A DNA stretch of 64,000 bases, from contig NZ_CP032677.1 in assembly GCF_003627215.1 (NCBI RefSeq), forward strand, positions 3,725,501-3,789,500. The letters are read 5' to 3'. Shown here in pieces: positions 1 through 8,207 of this stretch (position 1 is its first letter; each line of letters starts with the position of its first letter). The position numbers were made by a program, and so were the translations under genes. Below the pieces are notes generated by a model. That model saw only the letters and a program-made list of their open reading frames with translations, did no database searches and was not told the DNA's origin. This stretch comes from Pseudomonas sp. Leaf58. Its GTDB lineage: Bacteria; Pseudomonadota; Gammaproteobacteria; Pseudomonadales; Pseudomonadaceae.

Positions 1-375
1 ATACCAGGCTTTGACTACTTCCAGCTGAACTTCTACAACCGCACCACCGACGGCAGCCGTGCCGGCGACAACGTGTGGCAAATCACCCCGGTGTGGTCGT
101 ACACCATCCCGGTGGGCGATTCCGACGTGCTCATCGACGGCTTCATGGACTGGGTGGTGGACAACGACGAGAACCGTCGTGGCACCTATCAGGCCAACCT
201 GCACTTCAACCCGCAGATCAAGTATGACCTGGGCAAGGCGCTGCATCTGGGCGAGAAGCAGCTGTACGTGGGTGTCGAGTACGACTACTGGAAGAACAAG
301 TACGGCATCAAGGACAGCGATGCTTTCACGACCGACCAGAACACCATGAGTTTCTTGGTAAAAGTGCACTTCTGA
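1..375 (+). CDS. Outer-membrane channel protein, Tsx/nucleoside-specific porin-like (5' end outside window)
   Basis: Only the last 124 codons are present; the frame is open from the first base. The visible part shows alternating aromatic and polar beta-strand segments (GFDYFQLNFYNR, VWQITPVWSYTIPVG, KQLYVGVEYDYWKNKYG) and ends in VKVHF, a C-terminal aromatic residue typical of outer-membrane beta-barrels handled by the BAM machinery. The pattern fits the Tsx/OmpK nucleoside channel family. Family membership is inferred from style and the terminal Phe, not from a full-length comparison. A purine or pyrimidine role would fit the nearby RutR-like regulator and glyoxylate genes, but this is inference. 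Confidence 0.6.
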   Translation: MPGFDYFQLNFYNRTTDGSRAGDNVWQITPVWSYTIPVGDSDVLIDGFMDWVVDNDENRRGTYQANLHFNPQIKYDLGKALHLGEKQLYVGVEYDYWKNKYGIKDSDAFTTDQNTMSFLVKVHF

Positions 376-464
376 TACGCTGAATCGTGACAGCGCGTTG
401 GTCTATCAACATGCTGTCACGCCACCCCATGTAAGCACTCTCCTACAATTTAGTAAGATTATTC

Positions 465-758
465 TTACACATACTTAAGCCTTGCCTTAAAAGTCAAAAA
501 AATCACGCACGGCAACAACAACCCAAACAGCAGCAGCCCCAGTTCCACCTGCCAGTGTTCGAGCACGCGCACGATGTCCAGCACCAATATGATGCTGCTG
601 AGTGCCAAGCCCAGGCCGAACACCACACAGCCCTTGTACAGCGCCACTACGCCCACCCCACGCAGCAACAGCCACAGGCCAACGGCGCCCCACGCCAAGG
701 CCGAACCCAGGTACAAGGCCAAGTGGTAGACATCGTATGTCAATACTTTCCCGAACAT
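465..758 (-). CDS. Small hypothetical inner-membrane protein (97 aa)
   Basis: I do not recognise this family. The protein has about three hydrophobic segments: one around YHLALYLGSALAWGAVGLWLL, one around VALYKGCVVFGLGLALSSIIL, and one around ELGLLLFGLLLPCVIFL. It ends in a basic tail (KARLKYV), so it is predicted to be an inner-membrane protein. The ATG at 758 is chosen over an upstream start at 800 because GAGGGG lies seven bases before it. It is divergent from the sulfatase-fold enzyme at 910, and the two may share the AT-rich gap 759-909. No function can be assigned. Confidence 0.6.
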   Translation of the reverse strand: MFGKVLTYDVYHLALYLGSALAWGAVGLWLLLRGVGVVALYKGCVVFGLGLALSSIILVLDIVRVLEHWQVELGLLLFGLLLPCVIFLTFKARLKYV

Positions 759-835
759 GGTTTTACCCCTCGGCGTGTAGGAAAAAAGCAAAGTATCCAA
801 TATAGGCCCACGCGTCAGTTAATCGCTGTAAACTT

Positions 836-868
836 TTGACAAATTTTTTGCACTTGCCCATTTAATAT
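836..868 (+). promoter_or_regulatory. Possible sigma-70 promoter for the LTA-synthase-like gene
   Basis: A perfect TTGACA hexamer lies at 836-841 and an AT-rich TAATAT at 863-868, about 40 bases before the ATG at 910. The spacer is 21 bases for TAATAT, longer than the preferred 17, and a register nearer 17 gives a poor -10. This is therefore a weak proposal based on the -35 match and local AT-richness only. Confidence 0.3.
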
Positions 869-909
869 GCCGGCCTTCTCGCACCCAAAAAAAGAAACAG
901 GCCTACTTA

Positions 910-2853
910 ATGCGCACCTCCCTCGCCGCACCTTGGCGTTATCTTCTGTTAGTTTGCTCACTGTGGTTCGGCATCTTCTTGCTGACCCGCCTGGTATTGC
1001 TGGTCACCCACCTGGATGAAGTACATGGCGATTACTTCTCATTATTCTTCAGCGGTGCCTTGTACGACCTGAGCTTCCTTACTTACGCCGCCCTGCCGCT
1101 GGGGCTGTACCTGGCGGTGTGCCCAGCTGCGCTGTGGCGCACGGGCCTGCATCGTCGGTTGATGGCCGGCGTGCTGATCGTCAGCCTGTTCGTGATGCTG
1201 TTCGTCGCGGTGGCCGAATGGCAGTTCTGGGACGAGTTTGGGGTGCGCTTCAACTTCATCGCAGTCGACTACCTGGTGTACTCCAAGGAAGTACTGGACA
1301 ACATACGCGAGTCCTACCCGCTGCCGACCCTGCTGGGCAGCATCGCCGTGGTTGCCGTGCTGCTCACGCTGATCCTGCGCAAACCGCTGGCCCGGGCGCT
1401 TGCGGCGCCCAACGCCAACTTGCGCCAGCGCCTTGGCGGCATTGCGCTGCTGGCGGTGCTGGGTGGGCTGAGCGTGCTGCTGGTCGACCAGCAGTTCCCG
1501 CGTGGCCAAGGCGGCAACGCCTATCAGCGCGAACTGGCCAGCAACGGGCCCTACCAGTTCTTTGCCGCGTTCCGTAACAACGAACTCGACTACACCCAGT
1601 TCTACGCCAGCCTCGATGCCAGTGCAGTCGGCGCGCAAATGCAGCAGGAATTGGCCGAACCCAACGCGCAGTTTACCGCCAGCGAACCCGAGGATATCCG
1701 CCGCCACATCAACGCCAGCGGCGAACCACGCAAGCCGAACATTATCCTGGTCACCATCGAGAGCTTCAGCGCCAAGTACATGGGCAGCAACGGCGACCCG
1801 CGCAACCTCACGCCCAACTTGGACGTGCTGCGCCAGCAAAGCCTGTACTTCAACAACTTCTACGCCACCGGCACGCGTACCGACCGCGGCCTGGAAGCCA
1901 TTACCCTGTCGATCCCACCCACCCCGGGCCGCTCGATCGTCAAGCGTATCGGCCGTGAAAGTGGCTATGGCAGCCTCGGTCAACAGTTGAAGGCTGTCGG
2001 CTATGACGCGGTGTTCGTCTATGGCGGGCGCGGCTACTTCGACAACATGAACGCGTTCTTCAGCGGTAACGGCTACCGCATCGTCGACCAGAGCAGCATT
2101 GCCGAGAGTGACATCAGCTTCAAGAACGCCTGGGGCATGGCCGACGAAGACCTGTACCGGCAAACGCTCAAACTGGCCGATGCCGACCATGCCAAGCAGC
2201 AGCCGTTTTTCCTGCAGTTGATGACCACGTCCAATCACCGCCCCTACACCTACCCGGATGGCCGTATCGACATTCCGTCGGGCGAAGGCCGAGAGGGCGC
2301 GGTGAAGTACACCGACCATGCCATTGCGCAGTTCCTGCAAGAGGCCAAGGGCAAGCCATGGTTCGACAATACCCTGTTCGTGTTCGTCGCCGACCACACC
2401 GCCGGTAGTGCCGGGGTGGAAGACCTGCCAGTAAGCAATTACCAGATCCCGCTGTGGATCTACGCACCCAAGCTGATCGCCCCGCGCGAAGAGGCGCAAC
2501 TGGCCAGCCAGATCGACCTTGCGCCCACCCTGCTCGGCCTGCTCAACCTGAGCTACAGCTCGACCTTCTTTGGCCGTGACCTGCTGCGCGAAGCAGCCTT
2601 GCCGCCACGGGTGCTGATCGGCAACTACCAGCACCTGGGGTTGTTCGACGGCAAGGACCTGGCGATCCTCAGCCCACGCGGCGGCATGCGCGTGCACCAG
2701 GATGCTTTGGGCAACAGCCAGGAAACGATTGTGGACAGTGACAACCCGCTGGTACGGCGAGCGATTGCCTACTACCAGAGTGCGGCCAACGACTTCAGCA
2801 AGGGCCTGCTGGGCTGGATGCCGCAACAGGGCGCCGTCATAACAGAGGACTGA
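910..2853 (+). CDS. LTA synthase-like sulfatase-fold membrane phosphotransferase (647 aa)
   Basis: The N-terminal third (to about residue 195) holds about five transmembrane helices. A large domain of the alkaline-phosphatase/sulfatase superfamily follows and is predicted to be periplasmic. Landmarks are the metal-site strand NIILVTIESFSAKYMG (about residues 277-292), the GTRTDRGLEA segment with the probable nucleophile threonine (Thr322 or Thr324), a MTTSNHRPYTYP segment and FVADHTAG near residue 497. These match the LtaS/OpgB/EptA-type architecture, whose members transfer phosphoglycerol or phosphoethanolamine to envelope glycans or lipids. Gram-negative bacteria lack lipoteichoic acid, so the substrate is probably a periplasmic glucan or LPS; this is inference. 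The gene stands alone and is followed by a REP pair. Confidence 0.85.
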   Translation: MRTSLAAPWRYLLLVCSLWFGIFLLTRLVLLVTHLDEVHGDYFSLFFSGALYDLSFLTYAALPLGLYLAVCPAALWRTGLHRRLMAGVLIVSLFVMLFVAVAEWQFWDEFGVRFNFIAVDYLVYSKEVLDNIRESYPLPTLLGSIAVVAVLLTLILRKPLARALAAPNANLRQRLGGIALLAVLGGLSVLLVDQQFPRGQGGNAYQRELASNGPYQFFAAFRNNELDYTQFYASLDASAVGAQMQQELAEPNAQFTASEPEDIRRHINASGEPRKPNIILVTIESFSAKYMGSNGDPRNLTPNLDVLRQQSLYFNNFYATGTRTDRGLEAITLSIPPTPGRSIVKRIGRESGYGSLGQQLKAVGYDAVFVYGGRGYFDNMNAFFSGNGYRIVDQSSIAESDISFKNAWGMADEDLYRQTLKLADADHAKQQPFFLQLMTTSNHRPYTYPDGRIDIPSGEGREGAVKYTDHAIAQFLQEAKGKPWFDNTLFVFVADHTAGSAGVEDLPVSNYQIPLWIYAPKLIAPREEAQLASQIDLAPTLLGLLNLSYSSTFFGRDLLREAALPPRVLIGNYQHLGLFDGKDLAILSPRGGMRVHQDALGNSQETIVDSDNPLVRRAIAYYQSAANDFSKGLLGWMPQQGAVITED

Positions 2854-2890
2854 ACCTGCCCACAGCAAACCTGAACGCTTGCGCGATCAC

Positions 2891-2975
2891 TGTAGGAGCG
2901 AGCTTGCCCGCGAACACGGGCACAGCCCGCGCCAGCAACCGCGGTGCCTGCTTCGCGGGTGAACCCGCTCCTACA
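2891..2975. repeat. P. putida-type REP pair (inverted)
   Basis: Two copies of the species-type REP core face each other: a tgtaggagcgagcttgcccg-type unit at 2891-2915 and its inverted partner ending in gctcctaca at 2952-2975. The pair fills the gap between two convergent genes and could also act as a bidirectional terminator or mRNA stabiliser. Confidence 0.85.
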
Positions 2976-3002
2976 AAGACCGCACTCGCCGCAGCCTGGC
3001 GC

Positions 3003-3917
3003 TCAATTGGCTGGGCGCAGCGCACGCCACAGCTTCCCGGCTAGCGCTACCACTGCCAGCACCACGGCACCCGCCACCACCCCAGCCACGCCGTTGAGCA
3101 GCCCACCGGTCAGCGCGCCACCGCGCCCCTCGCTGAACGCCTCGATGGCGTGATGCAGCGGCGCGATGCCATGCACCAGAATCCCGCCACCGACCAAAAA
3201 CATGGCCGCGGTACCGATCACCGACAGGCTCTTCATCATGTACGGCGCTGTCCGCAAGATGCCGCTACCTACCGCCTGAACCAGGCGTGAAGCTTTCTGA
3301 GTCATCCACAGCCCAAGGTCATCGAGCTTGACGATGCCGCCCACCAACCCGTACACACCGATGGTCATCACCACCGCAATGCCCGACAGCACGATGATCT
3401 GCTGGCTCAACGGTGAGTCCGCCACGATACCCAAAGTAATGGCGATAATTTCCGCCGACAGGATGAAGTCGGTACGCACTGCACCTTTGATTTTGGCTTT
3501 TTCGTAGGCCACCAGGTCGATATTGGCATCGGCCACCGCCTCCTTGCGCGCTTCATGCTCGGCGTCATCCTCGGCCTTGCTGTGCAAAAACTTGTGCGCC
3601 AGCTTCTCGAAGCCCTCGAAGCACAAATAGGCCCCTCCCAACATCAGCAACGGCGTCACCGCCCACGGGATGAACGCACTGATCAGCAGCGCCGCCGGCA
3701 CCAGAATGGCCTTGTTCACCAGCGAGCCCTTGGCCACTGCCCACACCACCGGGATCTCGCGCTCGGCACGCACGCCGGTCACCTGCTGGGCATTCAGCGC
3801 CAGGTCATCGCCAAGCACACCCGCGGTCTTTTTCGCCGCTACTTTGGTCATCACCGAGACGTCATCGAGCACCGTGGCGATGTCGTCGATCAGTACCAGT
3901 AGACTGCTTCCTGCCAT
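3003..3917 (-). CDS. DUF808 (YedI-type) inner-membrane protein (304 aa)
   Basis: The opening [20 protein letters not shown] and the following [20 protein letters not shown] are the hallmark of the DUF808/YedI family, whose members are about 300 residues long. Several hydrophobic helices follow ([52 protein letters not shown], and a Gly/Ala/Val-rich C-terminal stretch). No biochemical function is established for the family. The gene is convergent with the sulfatase-fold gene and divergent from the TetR regulator at 4050. The length and start match the family. Confidence 0.85.
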   Translation of the reverse strand: MAGSSLLVLIDDIATVLDDVSVMTKVAAKKTAGVLGDDLALNAQQVTGVRAEREIPVVWAVAKGSLVNKAILVPAALLISAFIPWAVTPLLMLGGAYLCFEGFEKLAHKFLHSKAEDDAEHEARKEAVADANIDLVAYEKAKIKGAVRTDFILSAEIIAITLGIVADSPLSQQIIVLSGIAVVMTIGVYGLVGGIVKLDDLGLWMTQKASRLVQAVGSGILRTAPYMMKSLSVIGTAAMFLVGGGILVHGIAPLHHAIEAFSEGRGGALTGGLLNGVAGVVAGAVVLAVVALAGKLWRALRPAN

Positions 3918-4049
3918 GTTTGCCTGTGTCCAAATGAGTGAGTGCTTCGGATTCTAGCCCAAAGCCGCTGCCTTGAGCGCCCGTCGAGCCCGGTGCTACC
4001 ATGCCCGACCCCTCTTAGAGGTGGCCAGACACGAGGAAGATCCCTGACC

Positions 4050-4661
4050 ATGAGCACCATTCGCGAGCGCAACAAGGAATTGATCCTGCGCGCGGCCAGC
4101 GAGGAATTCGCCGACAAGGGCTTCGCCGCCACCAAGACCAGCGATATTGCGGCCAAGGCCGGCCTGCCCAAGCCGAACGTGTATTACTACTTCAAGTCCA
4201 AGGACAACCTGTACCGCGAAGTCCTCGAAAGCATCATCGCGCCGATCATGCAGGCCTCTACACCGTTCAATGCTGACGGTGACCCGAAGGAAGTGCTGAG
4301 TGCCTACATTCGTTCGAAAATCCGCATTTCGCGCGACCTGCCGCATGCCTCCAAGGTGTTCGCCAGCGAAATCATGCACGGCGCCCCGCACCTGTCACCC
4401 AACCAGGTGGCGCAGCTGAACGAGCAGGCGCGGCATAACATCGAGTGTATCCAGCGCTGGATCGACCGTGGGCAGATCGCCCATGTGGACGCCCATCATC
4501 TGATGTTCAGCATCTGGGCGGCGACGCAAACCTATGCGGATTTCGATTGGCAGATATCGGCAGTGACCGGCAAGGCCAAGCTGGCCGACAGCGATTATGA
4601 CGCGGCAGCCGAGACCATCATCCGCATGGTGCTCAAGGGCTGTGAGCCCGAAGTAGCCTGA
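4050..4661 (+). CDS. TetR-family regulator, RutR-like (203 aa)
   Basis: The N-terminal helix-turn-helix (FADKGFAATKTSDIAAKAGL, then PNVYYYFKSKDNLYREVL) is a canonical TetR DNA-binding domain. The rest resembles E. coli RutR (YcdC) along its length, including SRDLPHASKVFASEIMHGAP and a MFSIWAATQTYADFDWQ segment close to the RutR IWASTQHYADF region. RutR senses uracil or thymine and controls pyrimidine and purine catabolism, so this protein probably governs a nearby nucleobase-degradation gene set, perhaps partly to the left of the window. The ATG at 4050 has GAGGAAG upstream; longer in-frame starts lack this. It stands alone between divergent and convergent neighbours. Confidence 0.85.
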   Translation: MSTIRERNKELILRAASEEFADKGFAATKTSDIAAKAGLPKPNVYYYFKSKDNLYREVLESIIAPIMQASTPFNADGDPKEVLSAYIRSKIRISRDLPHASKVFASEIMHGAPHLSPNQVAQLNEQARHNIECIQRWIDRGQIAHVDAHHLMFSIWAATQTYADFDWQISAVTGKAKLADSDYDAAAETIIRMVLKGCEPEVA

Positions 4662-4690
4662 CAGGGCCAGTGGGGCTGCTTCGCAGCCCA

Positions 4691-4772
4691 ATCGCCGGCA
4701 AGCCAGCGCCCACAGGACTTCCACAGCCCCTGAAGACTGTGGTGTACCTGTGGGCGCTGGCTTGCCGGCGAT
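4691..4772. repeat. Second-type REP inverted pair between convergent genes
   Basis: A 26-base sequence (atcgccggcaagccagcgcc plus cacagg) at 4691-4716 recurs as its exact reverse complement at 4747-4772, with 30 bases between. It can fold as a strong hairpin and separates the convergent TetR and glcG genes. It differs from the gcgggtttacccgc-type REP. A single copy of the same type lies at 16120-16140. Confidence 0.8.
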
Positions 4773-4796
4773 GAGGTCAGACCAGGTAATAGAGAC

Positions 4797-5237
4797 TCAG
4801 GCAACGACCCCGGCATCCGCCCGCAGCCCCACCTCCTCGATCGCACTGATCGCACATTGCTCGTCGATATCCGATGTATCGCCGCTGATCCCCACCGCCC
4901 CCAGCACCTTGCCGTCCTGATCACGCACCAGCACCCCACCCGGCGCCGGCACCACCGGCCGCTCGCCCATCCCGTTCAGCGCGGCAAAAAATGCCGGCCG
5001 CTGCTGCGCATCCAGCGCCAGCAGGCGCGAACCCTTGCCCAGGGCAATCGCCCCCCAGGCCTTGCCGGTGGCCACCTCGGGGCGAATCAGGCTGGCGCCA
5101 TCCTCGCGTTGCAGTGCCAGCAAGTGCCCGCCGGCATCCAGCACCGCCACGGTCAGCGGCGCAGCGTTGATCTTGCGGCCCGCCGCCAACGCGGCATTCA
5201 CCAGGCTGACGGCAACTTTCAGGTTCAAAGCGTTCAT
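4797..5237 (-). CDS. GlcG/HbpS-family protein (146 aa)
   Basis: The whole protein matches the short GlcG/HbpS family (about 140 residues): an N-terminal helix (KVAVSLVNAALAAGRKINAA), the PLTVAVLDAGGHLLALQRED strand-loop, then a PVVPAPGGVLVRDQDGKVLG segment and GAVGISGDTSDIDEQCA. Members occur beside glycolate, propanediol and glyoxylate genes; HbpS relatives bind haem, and the role of GlcG is not settled. AGAGGA precedes the ATG. The gene diverges from gcl and shares with it a gap containing two TTGTATACAA palindromes, so it is probably co-regulated with glyoxylate metabolism. Confidence 0.85.
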   Translation of the reverse strand: MNALNLKVAVSLVNAALAAGRKINAAPLTVAVLDAGGHLLALQREDGASLIRPEVATGKAWGAIALGKGSRLLALDAQQRPAFFAALNGMGERPVVPAPGGVLVRDQDGKVLGAVGISGDTSDIDEQCAISAIEEVGLRADAGVVA

Positions 5238-5319
5238 GAAAAGGTCCTCTTCTTGTTGTGAGAAGCCCTGAGGGCAGTTGAAAACCGATCACACAAATAG
5301 AACACAACAAGAGATTTTT

Positions 5320-5329
5320 TTGTATACAA
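5320..5329. promoter_or_regulatory. Putative GntR-type operator TTGTATACAA (site 1)
   Basis: A perfect 10-base palindrome between the divergent glcG and gcl genes, 83 bases upstream of the glcG start. The GT-N2-AC core fits operators of GntR-family repressors. The identical sequence recurs 140 bases away at 5460. Assignment to a GclR-like regulator is inference, since the regulator is not in this window. Confidence 0.6.
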
Positions 5330-5459
5330 TATTTTGAAACGATCGTATGCGATGGCGCAAACCCCTGTTTTCACGGGCGCTCTGACGAAAGCCAGCCCAG
5401 CCGATGAAAACCCATTGACCTTAGCCGCCAGCCATGAATACACTCTGTCGCAAAGCAAG

Positions 5460-5469
5460 TTGTATACAA
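5460..5469. promoter_or_regulatory. Putative GntR-type operator TTGTATACAA (site 2)
   Basis: This is the second perfect copy, 26 bases upstream of the gcl ATG and therefore well placed to block transcription start or early elongation of gcl. The two sites lie 140 bases apart centre to centre, which could allow cooperative looping. A degenerate palindrome ATCGTATGCGAT lies between them at 5342-5353. Confidence 0.6.
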
Positions 5470-5494
5470 TTACAAAATCGATGAGGCACAACCC

Positions 5495-7270
5495 ATGAGC
5501 AAAATGAGAGCAATCGATGCAGCCGTTCTGGTCATGCGCCGTGAAGGTGTAGATACCGCGTTCGGCATCCCAGGGGCTGCCATCAACCCGTTGTACTCGG
5601 CCCTGAAGAAAGTCGGTGGCATCGATCACGTCCTCGCTCGCCACGTCGAAGGCGCCTCGCACATGGCTGAGGGCTACACCCGTGCCAACCCAGGCAATAT
5701 CGGCGTGTGCATCGGCACCTCCGGCCCAGCTGGCACCGACATGGTCACTGGCCTGTACAGCGCTTCTGCCGACTCCATCCCGATCCTCTGCATCACCGGC
5801 CAGGCCCCACGTGCCCGCCTGCACAAAGAAGACTTCCAGGCCGTCGACATCACCAGCATCGTCAAGCCGGTGACCAAGTGGGCCACCACCGTTCTGGAGC
5901 CCGGCCAAGTGCCTTACGCCTTCCAGAAGGCCTTCTTTGAAATGCGCTCCGGCCGCCCAGGCCCCGTGCTGATCGACCTGCCGTTCGATGTGCAGATGGC
6001 CGAAATCGAATTCGACATCGACGCTTACGAGCCATTGGCAATCAACAAGCCAACCGCCACCCGCGTCCAGGCCGAAAAAGCCCTGGCCCTGCTCAATGAC
6101 GCCGAGCGCCCATTGCTGGTAGCCGGCGGCGGCATCATCAACGCCGACGCCAGCGACAAACTGGTGGAATTCGCCGAACTGACCGGCGTACCGGTTATCC
6201 CAACCCTGATGGGCTGGGGCACCATCCCGGACGACCACGCACAAATGGTCGGCATGGTTGGCCTGCAAACCTCGCACCGTTATGGCAACGCCACGCTGCT
6301 GAAATCCGACCTGGTGTTCGGTATCGGTAACCGCTGGGCCAACCGCCACACCGGTTCGGTCGACGTCTATACCGAAGGCCGCAAGTTCGTCCATGTGGAC
6401 ATCGAACCAACCCAGATCGGCCGCGTGTTCACCCCCGACCTGGGCATCGTCTCCGACGCAGGCAAGGCGCTGGACGTGTTCCTCGAAGTAGCCCGCGAGT
6501 GGAAAGCCGCCGGCAAGCTGAAGTGCCGCAAAGCCTGGCTGGAAGATTGCCAGCAGCGCAAAGCCAGCCTGCAGCGCAAGACCCACTTCGACAACGTGCC
6601 GGTCAAGCCGCAGCGCGTGTACGAAGAAATGAACCAAGTGTTCGGCAAGGACACCTGCTACGTCAGCACCATCGGCCTGTCGCAGATTGCCGGCGCGCAG
6701 TTCCTGCACGTGTACAAGCCACGCCACTGGATCAACTGCGGCCAGGCCGGCCCGCTGGGCTGGACCATCCCTGCCGCCTTGGGCGTGGTAAAAGCCGACC
6801 CCAAGCGCAAGGTTGTCGCGCTGTCGGGTGACTACGACTTCCAGTTCATGATCGAAGAGCTGGCCGTGGGCGCGCAGTTCAACCTGCCCTACGTCCACGT
6901 GCTGGTGAACAACGCCTACCTGGGCCTGATCCGCCAGGCGCAGCGTGGCTTCGACATGGATTACTGTGTACAACTGGCGTTCGAGAACATCAACTCGGCT
7001 GAAGCGGCCACCTACGGTGTCGACCACGTCGCCGTCGTCGAAGGCCTGGGCTGTAAAGCCATCCGTGTATTCGAGCCGGCTGAGATCGCCCCTGCCCTGC
7101 TCAAGGCACAGAAAATGGCCGAAGAGTTCCGCGTGCCGGTAGTGGTCGAAGTGATTCTCGAGCGTGTGACCAATATTTCCATGGGCACCGAGATCAACGC
7201 GGTCAACGAATTCGAAGACCTGGCCCTGGTTGGCAACGATGCGCCAACCGCGATCTCGATGCTCGACTGA
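5495..7270 (+). CDS. gcl: Glyoxylate carboligase (591 aa)
   Basis: Gcl condenses two glyoxylate molecules to tartronate semialdehyde and CO2, using thiamine diphosphate, Mg2+ and FAD. The protein has the three-domain ThDP-enzyme layout, with an N-terminal pyrimidine-binding domain, a central FAD-type domain and a C-terminal pyrophosphate domain ([20 protein letters not shown]). The segment [15 protein letters not shown] places valine at residue 51, where nearly all ThDP enzymes have glutamate; this substitution is the known signature of Gcl. Length is the family norm. It is the first gene of the gcl-hyi-glxR series and lies just behind a TTGTATACAA palindrome, suggesting repression relieved by glyoxylate or allantoin-pathway intermediates. 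Confidence 0.97.
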   Translation: MSKMRAIDAAVLVMRREGVDTAFGIPGAAINPLYSALKKVGGIDHVLARHVEGASHMAEGYTRANPGNIGVCIGTSGPAGTDMVTGLYSASADSIPILCITGQAPRARLHKEDFQAVDITSIVKPVTKWATTVLEPGQVPYAFQKAFFEMRSGRPGPVLIDLPFDVQMAEIEFDIDAYEPLAINKPTATRVQAEKALALLNDAERPLLVAGGGIINADASDKLVEFAELTGVPVIPTLMGWGTIPDDHAQMVGMVGLQTSHRYGNATLLKSDLVFGIGNRWANRHTGSVDVYTEGRKFVHVDIEPTQIGRVFTPDLGIVSDAGKALDVFLEVAREWKAAGKLKCRKAWLEDCQQRKASLQRKTHFDNVPVKPQRVYEEMNQVFGKDTCYVSTIGLSQIAGAQFLHVYKPRHWINCGQAGPLGWTIPAALGVVKADPKRKVVALSGDYDFQFMIEELAVGAQFNLPYVHVLVNNAYLGLIRQAQRGFDMDYCVQLAFENINSAEAATYGVDHVAVVEGLGCKAIRVFEPAEIAPALLKAQKMAEEFRVPVVVEVILERVTNISMGTEINAVNEFEDLALVGNDAPTAISMLD

Positions 7271-7279
7271 TTGCCTGAT

Positions 7280-7308
7280 GCCCCCGCGCCGCGGTTGCCG
7301 GGGGCTTT
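7280..7308 (+). terminator. Hairpin between gcl and hyi, possible partial terminator
   Basis: GCCCCCG (7280-7286) pairs with CGGGGGC (7299-7305) and is followed by TTT AAT. It lies in the 57-base gap between gcl and hyi and ends about 12 bases before the hyi ribosome-binding site (AAGGAG). The U-run is short, so it may attenuate or protect the 3' end of gcl mRNA rather than stop transcription fully. Confidence 0.5.
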
Positions 7309-7327
7309 AATCTGCAAGGAGACAACC

Positions 7328-8110
7328 ATGCCTCGCTTCGCTGCCAACCTGTCCATGCTGTTCACCGAACAGGATTTCCTGGCCCGCTTCAAAGCCGCCG
7401 CCGATGCGGGCTTCAGCGGTGTCGAATACCTTTTCCCCTACGACTTCAGCGCTGCCGAAATCAAGCAGCAGCTGGACGCCAACGGCCTGACCCAGGTGCT
7501 GTTTAACCTGCCTGCCGGCGACTGGGCCAAAGGTGAACGCGGCATTACCTGCCACCCTGACCGCATCGAAGAGTTCCGCGCCGGTGTCGACAAGGCCATC
7601 GCCTACGCCAAGGTGCTGGGCAACACCCAGGTCAACGCCCTGGCCGGCATTCGCCCGCAAGGCTTGCAGTGCGCCGACGTGCGCAAAACCTTCGTCGACA
7701 ACCTCAAGTATGCCGCTGACAAGCTGCAAGCCGCCGGTATCCGCCTGGTCATGGAAATGATCAACACCCGCGATATCCCGGGCTTCTACCTGAACACCAC
7801 CCAACAGGCCCTGGAAATTCAAGCCGAAGTGGGCAGCGACAACCTGTTCCTGCAGTACGACATCTACCACATGCAGATCATGGAAGGGGACCTGGCGCGC
7901 ACCATGGAAGCCAACCTGAAGCTGATCAACCACATCCAGCTGGCCGACAACCCAGGCCGTAACGAACCTGGCACCGGCGAGATCAACTACCGCTTCCTGT
8001 TCGAGCACCTGGACCGCATCGGCTACCAGGGCTGGGTGGGCGCGGAATACAAGCCGTTGACCACCACCGAAGCCGGCCTGGGCTGGCTGAAGACGCACAA
8101 TGCAATCTAA
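7328..8110 (+). CDS. hyi: Hydroxypyruvate isomerase (260 aa)
   Basis: Hyi interconverts hydroxypyruvate and tartronate semialdehyde, linking to the Gcl product. The sequence opens with MPRFAANLSMLFTEQDFLARF, typical of Hyi, and has the xylose-isomerase-like TIM-barrel elements VMEMINTRDIPGF and GWVGAEYKP, which carry the two conserved catalytic and metal-binding glutamates. AAGGAGACAACC immediately precedes the ATG at 7328, which is why this start is preferred over an in-frame upstream codon. Length matches the family (about 258-260). It is the second gene of the glyoxylate operon, between gcl and glxR. Confidence 0.95.
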   Translation: MPRFAANLSMLFTEQDFLARFKAAADAGFSGVEYLFPYDFSAAEIKQQLDANGLTQVLFNLPAGDWAKGERGITCHPDRIEEFRAGVDKAIAYAKVLGNTQVNALAGIRPQGLQCADVRKTFVDNLKYAADKLQAAGIRLVMEMINTRDIPGFYLNTTQQALEIQAEVGSDNLFLQYDIYHMQIMEGDLARTMEANLKLINHIQLADNPGRNEPGTGEINYRFLFEHLDRIGYQGWVGAEYKPLTTTEAGLGWLKTHNAI

Positions 8111-8207
8111 GGGCTGAGCACAGGCCGCTGTGGGATTTGGCATCCAACCAAGTGGCCTATACCGCCTGCTCCATCGAGATCCAACAAATACAACGAGGTA
8201 ATCTCTC

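Noticed and set aside
1042..2868. 608-codon open frame on the minus strand
   Set aside because: It is antisense to the sulfatase-fold enzyme, shows no recognisable domain and reflects GC-rich codon bias.
5234..7027. 597-codon minus-strand frame over gcl
   Set aside because: Antisense to gcl, whose motifs are unambiguous; composition rich in Val, Gly, His and Asp is typical of shadow frames.
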